From Rhizohabitans arisaemae (GTDB lineage Bacteria; Actinomycetota; Actinomycetes; Streptosporangiales; Streptosporangiaceae), in assembly GCF_025996515.1 (NCBI RefSeq), contig NZ_BLRH01000035.1, forward strand, positions 1 to 64,000: 64,000 nucleotides of DNA, read 5' to 3'. Positions within the stretch are counted from its first letter, which is position 1. Every line of letters starts with the position of its first letter. Below are positions 42,003-51,700 of this stretch, piece after piece. The position numbers and the translations under genes were made by a program. A model generated the notes under the pieces. That model was not told the DNA's origin. It did no database searches and was given only the letters and a program-made list of their open reading frames with translations.

Positions 42003-43081
42003 GCGGGATACCGCTGTTGTCGGTGCGCGGGCTTGGCAAGGAGTTCCGGGAACGGGGATTCGGCTCCGGCCGCTCGGTGGTCCGGGCGGTCGACGACGTC
42101 TCGTTCGACATCCATCAGGGCGAGACGCTCGGGCTGGTGGGGGAGAGCGGTTCGGGGAAGACGACGATCGGGCGGATGATCGTACGGCTGGAGGAGCCGA
42201 CCTCCGGCCGGATCGAGCTACGCGGCGAGGATCTCCGCGACCTGTCCGGCCGGCGGTTGATGGAGTTCCGCCGTGACGTACAGATGATCTTCCAGAACAC
42301 GCAGAACGCGTTCAATCCGCGGCGGTCGATTCGCTCTGTGCTCTCCGACCCGTATGAGATCCACCGTCTCGCCGCCGGACGGGAGCTGGAGGAGCGCATC
42401 GGCGAGTTGATGCGCCGCGTCGGCCTCACCCCCGAGATGCTCGACCGCTATCCGCAGCAGTTCAGCGGTGGGCAACGGCAGCGTATCGGCATCGCCCGCG
42501 CGCTTGCCTTGCAGCCGTCGCTTGTGATCGCCGACGAGCCGGTCTCCGGGTTGGACGTCTCGGTGCAGGCTCAGGTGCTCAACCTGTTCGCCGGACTGCG
42601 GCGCGAGCTCGGCCTGGCCATGCTGTTCATCAGCCACGACCTACGCGCGGTGTACTTCCTCTGCGAGCGGATCGCGGTGATGTACCTCGGCCGCCTGGTG
42701 GAGATCGGACCCCGGCGCAGGCTGCTGGAGAACCCGGTGCACCCGTACACGCGTGCCTTGGTCGGCTCCATCCCGGCCTTCCAGCCGGGTGGCGGTTTCA
42801 CCCGGACGGTGATCCAGGGTGAGATCTCCGACTCGGAGCCGACGGCGACCGGCTGCCATTTCGCACCTCGATGCGCGCTCTGGCGTGAGCTGGGCCGTCC
42901 CGAACGCTGCCGTGAAGCACGACCCCCGCTCAGTCCGGCGCCCGGCGGCGGAATGGCCGCTTGCCACTTCGCCGACGTCCCAGGGTCTCAAGCCGCTGAG
43001 TTCGGTGACGCGGCGCCGGGCGCACATTCGGCCGTTGGCCCGGTGAACCTGGCCGCCCGGTTGCCGGGAGGGTCGGGATGA
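41999..43081 (+). CDS. Peptide/opine ABC transporter ATP-binding protein (DppF-like)
   Basis: A 360-residue ATPase: Walker A GESGSGKT, Q-loop MIFQNTQNAFNPRRSI, signature FSGGQRQRI, Walker B LVIADEPVSGLD, His in FISHDLRA, and the C-terminal GCHFAPRC motif. It pairs with the DppD-like subunit. After the Cys motif there is an extra Ala/Gly-rich tail of about 40 residues. Its stop overlaps the next frame (ATGA). Confidence 0.92.
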   Translation: MSGIPLLSVRGLGKEFRERGFGSGRSVVRAVDDVSFDIHQGETLGLVGESGSGKTTIGRMIVRLEEPTSGRIELRGEDLRDLSGRRLMEFRRDVQMIFQNTQNAFNPRRSIRSVLSDPYEIHRLAAGRELEERIGELMRRVGLTPEMLDRYPQQFSGGQRQRIGIARALALQPSLVIADEPVSGLDVSVQAQVLNLFAGLRRELGLAMLFISHDLRAVYFLCERIAVMYLGRLVEIGPRRRLLENPVHPYTRALVGSIPAFQPGGGFTRTVIQGEISDSEPTATGCHFAPRCALWRELGRPERCREARPPLSPAPGGGMAACHFADVPGSQAAEFGDAAPGAHSAVGPVNLAARLPGGSG

Positions 43082-43551
43082 GCGATGTCCGGGTCGAGCC
43101 GACGACCCATTCCGCGGTCGGTGACGACATCGTGTTCACCCGGACCGTCGATTGTCTGGTTAGTCCGGCTAGGTCGGTTGGCGGGAGGAAGCCGGTGGGT
43201 CGCTGGTCAGGCTGGGTCGGTGACCGTGGAATGCCGCCGGTTGGGGGTGGCTCGGCGCTGAGTTGGGTGGGCTGCGCTTCGGCTGAGTTCGGATGGGTTG
43301 GGTCGCCGCACGCCGCTGTGTCCGGAGCCGCCTCCGGGGTGAGTGCTGCCTGCCGGTTGTCGGAGCGGGCAGATGAGTGCTTTCGAAGTTCGCCGCCCCG
43401 ACGGCGACGTTCGGGAAACGGGCCGGTCGGTTCGATGGGGGGCCGATCGGCTTCCGTAGGTGATGACGCCGCTGTGTTCGCACGCCGTACGTGCGGTTTG
43501 GACGGCACGCCGGTAAGTGCGGCGGCCTGGGCTTGTGGAGGGTTCGAATGA
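43078..43551 (+). CDS. 157-codon frame filling the gap before the dehydrogenase gene
   Basis: Again bounded by ATGA overlaps on both sides. The first 25-28 codons (MSDVRVEPTTHSAVGDDIVF) have the GC-rich third positions of a real gene; the rest is Gly/Ser/Arg/Trp-rich, low in third-position GC and protein-unlike. I read it as a genuine start fused to non-coding sequence, perhaps a gene replaced by an insertion or deletion that kept the frame. No function can be given. Confidence 0.35.
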   Translation: MSDVRVEPTTHSAVGDDIVFTRTVDCLVSPARSVGGRKPVGRWSGWVGDRGMPPVGGGSALSWVGCASAEFGWVGSPHAAVSGAASGVSAACRLSERADECFRSSPPRRRRSGNGPVGSMGGRSASVGDDAAVFARRTCGLDGTPVSAAAWACGGFE

Positions 43552-44414
43552 GGATCGGGTGGATCGGCACGGGGCTGATGGGCGAGCCGATGGCGGCCCG
43601 GCTGCTCGCGGCCGGGTATCGGGTGGCCGTGCACAATCGCACCCGCGCCAAGGCCGAGCCGCTGCTCGACCAGGGGGCGGAGTGGGCCGGGTCGATCGCC
43701 GAGGCGGCTCGGGAACGTGACCTGGTCGTCACGATGTTGCCGTTTCCCGCCGACGTCGAGACGGCGTACCTGGGGCCGGACGGGATTTTCGCCGCCGCCT
43801 CGCCGGGCACCGTCGCGGTGGACATGTCCACCTCGTCGCCCGAACTGGCCCGCCGGCTGGGCGGTCACGGCCAGGTCCTGGACGCACCGGTAAGCGGCGG
43901 CCCGGCCGGGGCACGCAGTGGTGGGCTCTCCGTCTTCGTCGGCGGGGATATCGGCGCGTTCGAGCGGGTCAGATCGGTCCTGGAGGTGCTCGGCACGACG
44001 ATCGTGCACCACGGACCGGCCGGTTCCGGGCAGGCGGCCAAGCTGATCAACCAGGCCCTGGTGGCGAACGTGACGCTCGGCGTCTGTGAGGCGTTCGCCG
44101 CGGCCGAAGCCGTGGGCCTCGACCCGGCCCGGGTACGCGAGTCGCTGCGGGTCGGGGTCGCCGGTTCCCCGTTGCTCGACTTCGCCTGGACGCGGCTGAG
44201 CGAGCAGGATCTGGAGCCCGGATTCAAGATCGAACATCTCGCCAAGGATCTCGGACTCGCGCTCGGCGAGGTCGGTGACGCACGCGAACTGCCGGGGACG
44301 CGTCTCGTCCTGGATCTGTGCCGGGCCGTCGCCGACGCGCACGGCGGAGACCGCGGCACCCAGGCTCTCATCACGCAAACCATGCCGACCGCGCACACCG
44401 AAGGACACCGATGA
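43548..44414 (+). CDS. NAD(P)-dependent 3-hydroxyisobutyrate-dehydrogenase-family oxidoreductase
   Basis: A 288-residue enzyme with Rossmann GxGxxG motif IGWIGTGLMGEPMA, the substrate-binding VLDAPVSGGPAGARSG and the catalytic Lys in GSGQAAKLINQAL. This family oxidises beta-hydroxy acids such as tartronate semialdehyde or hydroxyisobutyrate. The ATG overlaps the preceding frame's stop and its own stop overlaps the next gene (ATGA). It fits oxidation of a hydroxy-acid product of the upstream enzymes. Confidence 0.92.
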   Translation: MRIGWIGTGLMGEPMAARLLAAGYRVAVHNRTRAKAEPLLDQGAEWAGSIAEAARERDLVVTMLPFPADVETAYLGPDGIFAAASPGTVAVDMSTSSPELARRLGGHGQVLDAPVSGGPAGARSGGLSVFVGGDIGAFERVRSVLEVLGTTIVHHGPAGSGQAAKLINQALVANVTLGVCEAFAAAEAVGLDPARVRESLRVGVAGSPLLDFAWTRLSEQDLEPGFKIEHLAKDLGLALGEVGDARELPGTRLVLDLCRAVADAHGGDRGTQALITQTMPTAHTEGHR

Positions 44415-45157
44415 AGCTGACCCTGACCGGCCGGTACTACCGGCTGTACCCGTCGTTCGAAAACCCGCTCGGACACGCGGAGGAGCAGCTTGAGCTCGAC
44501 CCGGCACGGACCGGGTTCCTCGTCGTGGACGCCTACGGCAAGGGGTTCGACGACGACGCCGAGAACCCCGATCTCACCGGGATCTACACCCCGGACCCGA
44601 CGATCAAGAAGATCGTGACGGAGCACATCGTCCCGGCGCGGGATGCGGCACGGCAGGCCGGGCTGCAGGTCGTCTACCTCACCAACCACCTTTCGCCGGG
44701 GTTGAACGACCGCAACACCTGGCGCAACCTCTCGCAGCGGGTCTGCGATGTGGACGTGCTGGACGCCTGGCAGGAGCCCAACGACATCCTCGCCTTCTCC
44801 GATGTGATCGCCCCCGGTCAGGGGGAGCCGTTGATCCGCAAACAGATGTACAGCGGTTTCTTCGAGACGACGCTCGACTCCACCCTGCGTTCGCGGGACA
44901 TCACCGACCTGGTCGTGGTCGGCTTCGACACCCGGGTCTGTCTCGGGAACACGGTGACCGAGGCGATGTACCGGGGGTACCGGGTGATCGTCCTGCGCGA
45001 CTGCGTCCGTACCTTCGAGTATCCGGAGACCCGGGAGGGCGAGCTCGCCAACCTGATCGCGATCCGGTACATCGAGTCCAACGTCGGATACACCGCCACC
45101 TCGACGGAGTTTGCGGCGGCCTGTGCGAGGCTGGCGGGCGCTCATGACGGGAACTGA
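44411..45157 (+). CDS. Isochorismatase-family cysteine hydrolase
   Basis: A 248-residue amidohydrolase-like enzyme with the Asp-Lys-Cys triad visible at D40 (TGFLVVDAYGKG), K144 (LIRKQMYSGFFET) and C177 (GFDTRVCLGNTVTEAMYRGY). Members cleave C-N amides such as N-carbamoyl amino acids, nicotinamide or ureidoacrylate. The triad is intact. Translation is coupled to the dehydrogenase; the next gene starts inside its 3' end. This supports a nitrogen-containing substrate for the locus. Confidence 0.92.
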   Translation: MKLTLTGRYYRLYPSFENPLGHAEEQLELDPARTGFLVVDAYGKGFDDDAENPDLTGIYTPDPTIKKIVTEHIVPARDAARQAGLQVVYLTNHLSPGLNDRNTWRNLSQRVCDVDVLDAWQEPNDILAFSDVIAPGQGEPLIRKQMYSGFFETTLDSTLRSRDITDLVVVGFDTRVCLGNTVTEAMYRGYRVIVLRDCVRTFEYPETREGELANLIAIRYIESNVGYTATSTEFAAACARLAGAHDGN

Positions 45158-45920
45158 CCGCGTGATCGTCGACTGCCACGTCCACGTGGGACTCACCAAG
45201 TTCCGGCCGGTGGAGGACTATCTCCACGCCATGCGGACCCACGGTGTCACCCGTGCCGTACTCGTTCAGCATCTCGGCAACCCCGACAACGACTACCTGG
45301 AGCGCTGTGTCCAGGAGTATCCGGAGCTGTTCACCGGAGTCGGGCTGGTGGATGCCGGAGACCGGGACGCGCCACGGCAGATCGAGAAACTCGCCGGGCG
45401 TGCCGTCCTGGGCGGGGTACGGCTGCCGCCGACCGCACCTGCGGATGTGTGGAAGGCGATGGACACCCACCGGCTCGTCGCCAGTGTCACCGGGCCGTTC
45501 GACGCCGTGGCCGACGACGCGTTCCTGGGCGTCGTCGACCGGTATCCGGGAGTGCATTTCCGGTTCGAGCACCTCGGCTGGCTGAGACTCGCCGACGACC
45601 CCGAACCGTATCGCGGCTTTCAGCGGTTCCTCCGGCTGGCGACCCGCCCGAACACCTCCGCCACCTGGTCCGGGTTCTTCCACAACGCCGCGACCGCCTA
45701 CCCCTACCCGGACGCGGAGCCGTACCTGCGCATGTCCTTGGCGGCGTTCGGCGCGGAACGCCTGATGTGGAGCGGGGACTGGAACCGCGAAGGCGGCACC
45801 GACGCCACCTACACCGACGCCATCAGCCATGTCACCGACCACATGCCCTTCCTGTCCGCCCGGGAACGGGAGTTCGTGCTGGGTCGCAGTGCCGACGAGT
45901 TGTTCGGGAGGAGACTGTGA
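45144..45920 (+). CDS. Amidohydrolase_2 family metal-dependent hydrolase
   Basis: A 258-residue TIM-barrel protein with HxH metal motif VDCHVHVG (His12, His14), later FRFEHLGWL and the terminal Asp in LMWSGDWNREGG, then FVLGRSADELFGRRL, the usual ending. Relatives are decarboxylases or lactonases (for example 2-pyrone-4,6-dicarboxylate hydrolase). The start overlaps the cysteine hydrolase by 14 nt. Good fit for lactone or carboxylate processing in the same pathway. Confidence 0.88.
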   Translation: MTGTDRVIVDCHVHVGLTKFRPVEDYLHAMRTHGVTRAVLVQHLGNPDNDYLERCVQEYPELFTGVGLVDAGDRDAPRQIEKLAGRAVLGGVRLPPTAPADVWKAMDTHRLVASVTGPFDAVADDAFLGVVDRYPGVHFRFEHLGWLRLADDPEPYRGFQRFLRLATRPNTSATWSGFFHNAATAYPYPDAEPYLRMSLAAFGAERLMWSGDWNREGGTDATYTDAISHVTDHMPFLSAREREFVLGRSADELFGRRL

Positions 45921-46008
45921 GCCGTTGTCCCGGTCCTGGTAGGGCGGCGTGTGCTGAGCGTGAGTTCGCACCGGCTTACGGCATCGAGAACATTTGCGGG
46001 AGGGAATC

Positions 46009-46953
46009 ATGAACGGTGTCGGTATCGGCATTCTCGGACCGGGGGCGATCGGTGGCTTTCACGCTCGGGCCATTCGCGCGGCCGGTGGCCGGATCGTCGC
46101 GGTGGCCGGGCCCAAGCCCGACGAGAACACCGAATTTGCGACGGAGTACGACATCCCGAGGTCGTACACGAGCACGGAGGAGTTGCTCGCCGACGACGAG
46201 GTGGGTGCGGTCGTCGTCGCGGCGCCCAGCCCGGTGCACGCCGAGTTGACGGTCGCCGCGCTCAGAGCCGGGCGGGATGTGCTGTGCGAGATCCCGGTCG
46301 GGGTGTCACTGGCCGAAGCCGAGCTGGTGGCGCGGACCGCCGAGGAGACAGGGCGGGTCGCCGGGATGGGCCACACCCTGCGGTACTGGGCGCCGCATCT
46401 GGAGGTCAGAGCGCGGGTCGAACGCGGTGAACTGCGCCTGCGCCATGTGATCGCCCGGTCCTTGCAGTTGCGGCAGACCAACATGGGGTGGACCGGCCGG
46501 GCCCGGGACTGGACCGACAGCGTGCTCTGGCACCACGGCGCCCATCTCGTCGACGCGGCGCTGTGGCTGCTCGACGCCGCAGAGGTGGACACGCGGGGCC
46601 GATGCGGGCCGGTCTGGCCGGGCAGCGGCACGCCGATGGACGTCGCCGCGGTGCTGGTCACCCCGACCGGTGACCTGGCGACGCTCTCCCTCTCCTACCA
46701 CTCCAGGGAGCCGATCAGCGACTACGTGCTGATCGCCGAAGACACGACTCTGCACATCAAAGACGGCCGCCTGTACGGGCCCGACGGCGTGATCGTCGAC
46801 TCGCCCGGTGTGGCGGCCACCCAGGACGCGGCGATCGAGGCGCAGGACGCTGATTTCCTCGCCGCCGTTGCCGAGGGCCGCTCTCCGCGATGCACGGTGG
46901 CAGACGTGCTGCCGGCCATGCGGGTGCTGGACGCCTTGGCGAACGCCCCCTAA
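46009..46953 (+). CDS. Gfo/Idh/MocA-family oxidoreductase lacking the EKP lysine
   Basis: A 314-residue protein. The Rossmann part starts IGILGPGAIGGFHARAIRAA; the substrate domain contains VLWHHGAHLVDAALWLL, resembling the conserved D/H region. In place of the near-universal E-K-P it has E94-I95-P96 (VLCEIPVGVS), so the catalytic or cofactor-contacting Lys is missing. It may be an altered-activity dehydrogenase or a non-redox member. GGAGGG precedes the start. It lies 88 bp after the amidohydrolase. Confidence 0.88.
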   Translation: MNGVGIGILGPGAIGGFHARAIRAAGGRIVAVAGPKPDENTEFATEYDIPRSYTSTEELLADDEVGAVVVAAPSPVHAELTVAALRAGRDVLCEIPVGVSLAEAELVARTAEETGRVAGMGHTLRYWAPHLEVRARVERGELRLRHVIARSLQLRQTNMGWTGRARDWTDSVLWHHGAHLVDAALWLLDAAEVDTRGRCGPVWPGSGTPMDVAAVLVTPTGDLATLSLSYHSREPISDYVLIAEDTTLHIKDGRLYGPDGVIVDSPGVAATQDAAIEAQDADFLAAVAEGRSPRCTVADVLPAMRVLDALANAP

Positions 46954-46974
46954 GAAAGCAGAGAAGGAGTCCGT

Positions 46975-48510
46975 ATGGGCCGACTCTTTGTCCGACTCCT
47001 CATGTGCCTGATGCCGATCACGGTGCTCACCGTGGTCGGCGTCCCACCCGCGGCGGCGAGCCCGCCCGCCGTGGGCAACGTCATCGTCCTCTCCGGCGGC
47101 ACCGTGCTGCCCGTCTACAAGGTCACCGGCAGCGCGACCGTGAGCGCCGTCGGGTTCCAGCTCACCGGCGGCACCCTGCGTGCCGTCGACCAGTCCGGCA
47201 CCTCGCTCTGGACGGCGAGCACGACCGGTTACGGTCCGTACGGCGGCTTCGACTATGACAGCGACGGTTGGCCCGATATCTACGTCGTGGTCGCCACCCC
47301 GACCGGCACGACGTGCGGAACCACCCCGGTCCACAACACCACCTTGCACTTCTACAGCGGGCGGACCGGGGCACGGCAGACCCCGCTCAGCCCCATGGCC
47401 GACATCTGCTGGACCTTCGGCAGCACGAGCTACCCCACCCGTCAGTGGACCGAGAACGGCGTGATGTGGGGCGGCAGCACCAACAAGATCGCGGTCTCGC
47501 CCTACTATCCGAACACCTCGTGGTTCCTCGGCTTCAGCGGGAGCTCCTTCACCACCGACGGGGCGCTGTACTTCCCGTCCACCTCGTCCTATGACGCCAC
47601 ATACACGAACGCCCTCGCCAACACCTATCCGACCGGCACGAAGTACATCACCAACTCCCACGTCGCCAACGGGCTGATCGTCAACGTGGCGGGCCAGCGG
47701 CGGCTGGTGTTCTGGACCTCCGGCCGGGTCGTCCAGTACGCCGTCGGGCCGCTGAGCGCGAGCCAGCTCGTCGCCGATCGGCCGTACCTCACCGGCGGTC
47801 GCACCGACATCGCCGGGCGCAACTACGGAGTCGTCGCCGTCGACCCCGGAAATCCCGACAAGGTGGTGCTGATCTCTGGAACCAGCAACTACTCCCTCTA
47901 CAAGGACCGGCTCTCCGGCACCATGACCCGCGATCCGTGGGGCGGAATCGAGCGGCACGTCTCGGTCTACAGCCTTGGTGCGAACACCGTCGACGACCGG
48001 TTCTACTCGTACGCGCACGACAACAGCGACGGCAACAAGTACGTGAACCGGGTGTCCTACCCGGCGAACCCGATCGTCCGCACCGGCGGCACCTCGCGGA
48101 TCGCGTACAACGTCTACAGCGGCGGGCGCTGGTACCTGCACATTTCCAACCCGGGTGCCACCACCGACCGATACACCATCAAAGACCTGTTCCTCTGGGA
48201 CATCGCCGACGTCGACGGGGACGGGGTGGACGACTGGCTCACCTCACCCACCCGGCATGCCCACGAGCCGGACGTACCCGGCTACTACTTCCCCAAGTGG
48301 CAGACGAACATGTACCACTGGAACGAGGCCACGGAATCGCTGACCAACTTCCGGACCGAGGTCGGCTACATCCCCCACTTCCAGGAGACCTTCACCAGGT
48401 CCGCCGCCACCGCGAGCGACGGCTACCTGACCCCGGCCCAGACCTACATGGACAACGGCACCCTCAAACTCATGATGATCGACAGCACCGGCACCGTCTC
48501 ACCCCGCTGA
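46975..48510 (+). CDS. Secreted FG-GAP/VCBS-type protein
   Basis: A 511-residue protein with an N-terminal signal (MGRLFVRLLMCLMPITVLTV, cleavage near PAAAS at about 27). It has DYDSDGWPDIYVVVA and DVDGDGVDDWLTS, Ca-binding FG-GAP/VCBS signatures, within a beta-rich Ser/Thr/Tyr/Gly-rich sequence, so it is probably a secreted beta-propeller. AAGGAG precedes the start. It is 21 bp after the Gfo/Idh gene and is the last gene before a strong terminator. Its role in a catabolic operon is unclear; perhaps binding of a polymeric source. Confidence 0.8.
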   Translation: MGRLFVRLLMCLMPITVLTVVGVPPAAASPPAVGNVIVLSGGTVLPVYKVTGSATVSAVGFQLTGGTLRAVDQSGTSLWTASTTGYGPYGGFDYDSDGWPDIYVVVATPTGTTCGTTPVHNTTLHFYSGRTGARQTPLSPMADICWTFGSTSYPTRQWTENGVMWGGSTNKIAVSPYYPNTSWFLGFSGSSFTTDGALYFPSTSSYDATYTNALANTYPTGTKYITNSHVANGLIVNVAGQRRLVFWTSGRVVQYAVGPLSASQLVADRPYLTGGRTDIAGRNYGVVAVDPGNPDKVVLISGTSNYSLYKDRLSGTMTRDPWGGIERHVSVYSLGANTVDDRFYSYAHDNSDGNKYVNRVSYPANPIVRTGGTSRIAYNVYSGGRWYLHISNPGATTDRYTIKDLFLWDIADVDGDGVDDWLTSPTRHAHEPDVPGYYFPKWQTNMYHWNEATESLTNFRTEVGYIPHFQETFTRSAATASDGYLTPAQTYMDNGTLKLMMIDSTGTVSPR

Positions 48511-48564
48511 CCCCGGACCCCGAGTAGCCACGAATCACTCCAGGTCGCTCCGCCGAGGGGCCTG

Positions 48565-48601
48565 CGCCGGTACGGCCAAGGCACGCCAGGCCGTACCGGC
48601 G
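48565..48601 (+). terminator. Perfect 13-bp terminator hairpin
   Basis: 48565-48577 pairs with 48589-48601 across an 11-base loop, 55 bp past the end of the last gene of the catabolic locus. Confidence 0.7.
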
Positions 48602-48724
48602 GTCTGTCGATCTTGGGTGTCCTTCCAGAGTGTGGTACGGCTTCCGCGGCTTCCAGCCGATCAGCAACCCCGGGCGTCCCGGGTGACGATCAAGGTGTAT
48701 CGGTCCGGCGTTGGGGAGTTCCGC

Positions 48725-51700
48725 TTATGGAGCCATTGAAGCTCCTGGGCATGCGGATGGTCGGCCGGGGCTGGGATTCAGGCGGATGGCGAGGATACCT
48801 GTCTCCAAACCCACGACGAGGAGATCATCAGCTTGGGTGCAGGATAGGGCCGGGTCGTGGGTCGGGATGATCATTTCGCAGATGGCGGTGGCCGGGTCCC
48901 AGATCCGCACGGTTCCGTCGTCACTGGCGCTGGCGAGGAGGGTGCGGCCGTTTGCGGTGAAGGCGCAGACAGCGTTCACCCCGCCGGTGTGGCCGGTGAG
49001 GTTGGCGATGGGGTGGCTGGTGGTTGGGTCCCAGATTCGGACGGTTCCGTCGTAGCCGGTGGTGGCGAGGAGGGTGCGGTCGTTTGCGGTGAAGGCGCAG
49101 ACTGTGTGTACCCCGCCGGTGTGGCCGGTGAGGTTGGCGATGGGGTGGCTGGTGGTTGGGTCCCAGATTCGGACGGTTCCGTCGTAACTGGCGCTGGCGA
49201 GGAGGGTGCGGCCGTTTGCGGTGAAGGCGCAGACAGCGTTCACCCCGCCGGTGTGGCCGGTGAGGTTGGCGATGGGGTGGCTGGTGGTTGGGTCCCAGAT
49301 TCGGATGGTTCGGTCGTAGCCGGCGCTGGCGAGGAGGGTGCGGTCGTTTGCGGTGAAGGCGCAGATTGCGCGCACCCCCCAGGAATGGCCGGTGAGTGGA
49401 TTATTGATGGGGTGGCCGGTGGTTGGGTCCCAGATTCGGATGGTTCCGTCGTCGCTGGTGGTGGCGAGGAGGGTGCGGTCGTTTGCGGTGAAGGCGCAGA
49501 TTCCGAGGACCCAGTTGGTGTGGCCGGTGAGTGGATTATTGATGGGGTGGCCGGTGGTTGGGTCCCAGATTCGGATGGTTCGGTCTTCGCCGCTGGTGGC
49601 GAGGAGGGTGCGGCCGTTTGCGGTGAAGGCGCAGACGGTGCGTATTCCGCTGGTGTGGCCGGTGAGGTTGGCGATGGGGTGGCTGGTGGTTGGGTCCCAG
49701 ATTCGCACAATTTGATCGGTACCGGCGGTGGCGAGCAGGGTGCGGCCGTCGGAGGTGAAGGCGCAGATTGCGTTCACTGTCCCGGTGTGGCCGGTGAGGT
49801 TGGCGATGGGGTGGCTGGTGGTTGGGTCCCAGATTCGGATGGTTCGGTCGTAGCCGGCGCTGGCGAGGAGGGTGCGGTCGTTTGCGGTGAAGGCGCAGAC
49901 GGTGCGTATTCCGCTGGTGTGGCCGGTGAGGTTGGCGATGGGGTGGCTGGTGGTTGGGTCCCAGATTCGGACGGTTCGGTCGTAGCCGGTGGTGGCGAGG
50001 AGGGTGCGGTCGTTTGCGGTGAAGGCGCAGACGGTGCGTATTCCGCTGGTGTGGCCGGTGAGGTTGGCGATGGGGTGGCTGGTGGTTGGGTCCCAGATTC
50101 GGACGGTTCCGTCGTCGCCGCCGGTGGCGAGGAGGGTGCGGCGGTCAAAGGTGAAGGCGCAGACGGCGTTCACCCCGCCGGTGTGGCCGGTCAGGAGGGC
50201 TTGGTCGGCTCGTGGTCGACTTGACGCCCAGGCAGCCAGATAGGGCATGGATCGATCGTTGGCGCGGTAACGAGGTGGCAGGTCGATCAGGGCGGCGGTG
50301 ATGCTGAACATGGCCGCACGTGTGGCGGCGGGGGCGGCTATGGCATGCGGGGTCAGCGTGATAAGCCGCACCTGACTGCGAACGTGGGGAGAAGGAGAGC
50401 GGTCGGCTTCCAGAACAAGGCGGGGCAGATCGGCGTAGAGCAGAAAGTCGTCGTCGGCGAGCAGGTGGTCGAGCTTGCCGGCCCGAGCGGCGTGTCCGGG
50501 CAGAGAACGGAGCAGGTAGGACGATGCCGCCGCCCATGATTGCCATTCGGCCACTCGCAGGAAAGCCTGGGTAAGAGCGTCCTCGTCGGCTTGGCGCGGT
50601 GAGTGCCGGATTTGCGCGGTCAGCAGGACGTCGTTGAGCGCCTGATGAAACAGGCGGAACACGGGGATCCCGTCACTGTCCCGGTCGACATGCGCCTGAG
50701 CATCAGGGGTGCTGGATTCGATGAGGAAATTGGCCGCCGATGAACGGGCGAAACGCGACAGCTGTCCGGCGGTCGGCTCGGCCCGGTTTAGTGCGCTGAT
50801 GGCTGTCAGCCACAGGTCGAGATCCATACCCGGTGCTTCGGCGAAGGCCAGAGCGGTAAGCGCGGCGGTGGCGGAGACCGGGCCGACATCGGGCAGCCGG
50901 TTCAGGTAGGCGCCCAGAGCATCCTCGACGCTGTCCGGGAAGGTGAGCCTGTCCAGGTCGGCGGGCTGCGTGTCATGGAGACCGTGAGCGCGCGCGACCA
51001 AACCGGTGATCAGGAAGTTCTGCCCCGATCGGACCGCGATGGCGGCGGCCACCGGTACGGCGGTGTGATCGCCGACGTAGGGGTTGCCTGCGCGTTCCTC
51101 CCCGTTCAGCCGCAGATTGGCCAGTGCGTAGGCGGTCAGATCCTCCGGCGCGAAGAAGGCCGGGTCGTCCAGATTCACCAGCCGGGCCGCGGTACCGAAG
51201 CCGCTCAGCAGGTCGCCTTCGTCGTCACGGCGTCGCGAGGCCACGATGACCTGGGCGCCCCGTGCGGCGCAGGTGTCCACGAGTGGCAGCACGATCCGGG
51301 TGATGACGGCCCGGGCCTGGGCGGGGGAGGTCGCCTCATCCAGGGCGTCGATCAGCACGTTGAACCGTCCCCGCCGCTCGTCAAGCGCCGCGGCCATCGT
51401 CGGCTCGAAATCGTCGAGGGACTCCGGCAGTGTGGCCGAGGCGGCCCGGGCGATTTCGACCGCCACCTCCAGCGCGGTCTTGCCCTTAACGTGGACGGCG
51501 CAGGCCACCGACCCGGCCGGGGCCCGTACTGCGTCATCGCTGAGGGGTAACACAGCCCGGATGCCGGGATCGGCGGTGGTCACAATCCGGCCCATGACTG
51601 CGGACTTGCCCACGCCAGGCGAGCCGGTCACCACCAGCACCCGCCGATCCGGCCGCTCGCGCTCCAGCCAGCCGGTGATCGCGGTCAGCGCCGCGGTCCG

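Noticed and set aside
48869-50167. CRISPR-like array
   Set aside because: The period is about 129 bp, there are no spacers, and the units translate to perfect WD40 blades.
48857-50224. A long plus-strand frame of 455 codons made of a repeating Gly/Val/Asp-rich unit
   Set aside because: It is antisense to the WD40 repeats; its periodicity is created by the repeated coding sequence on the other strand.
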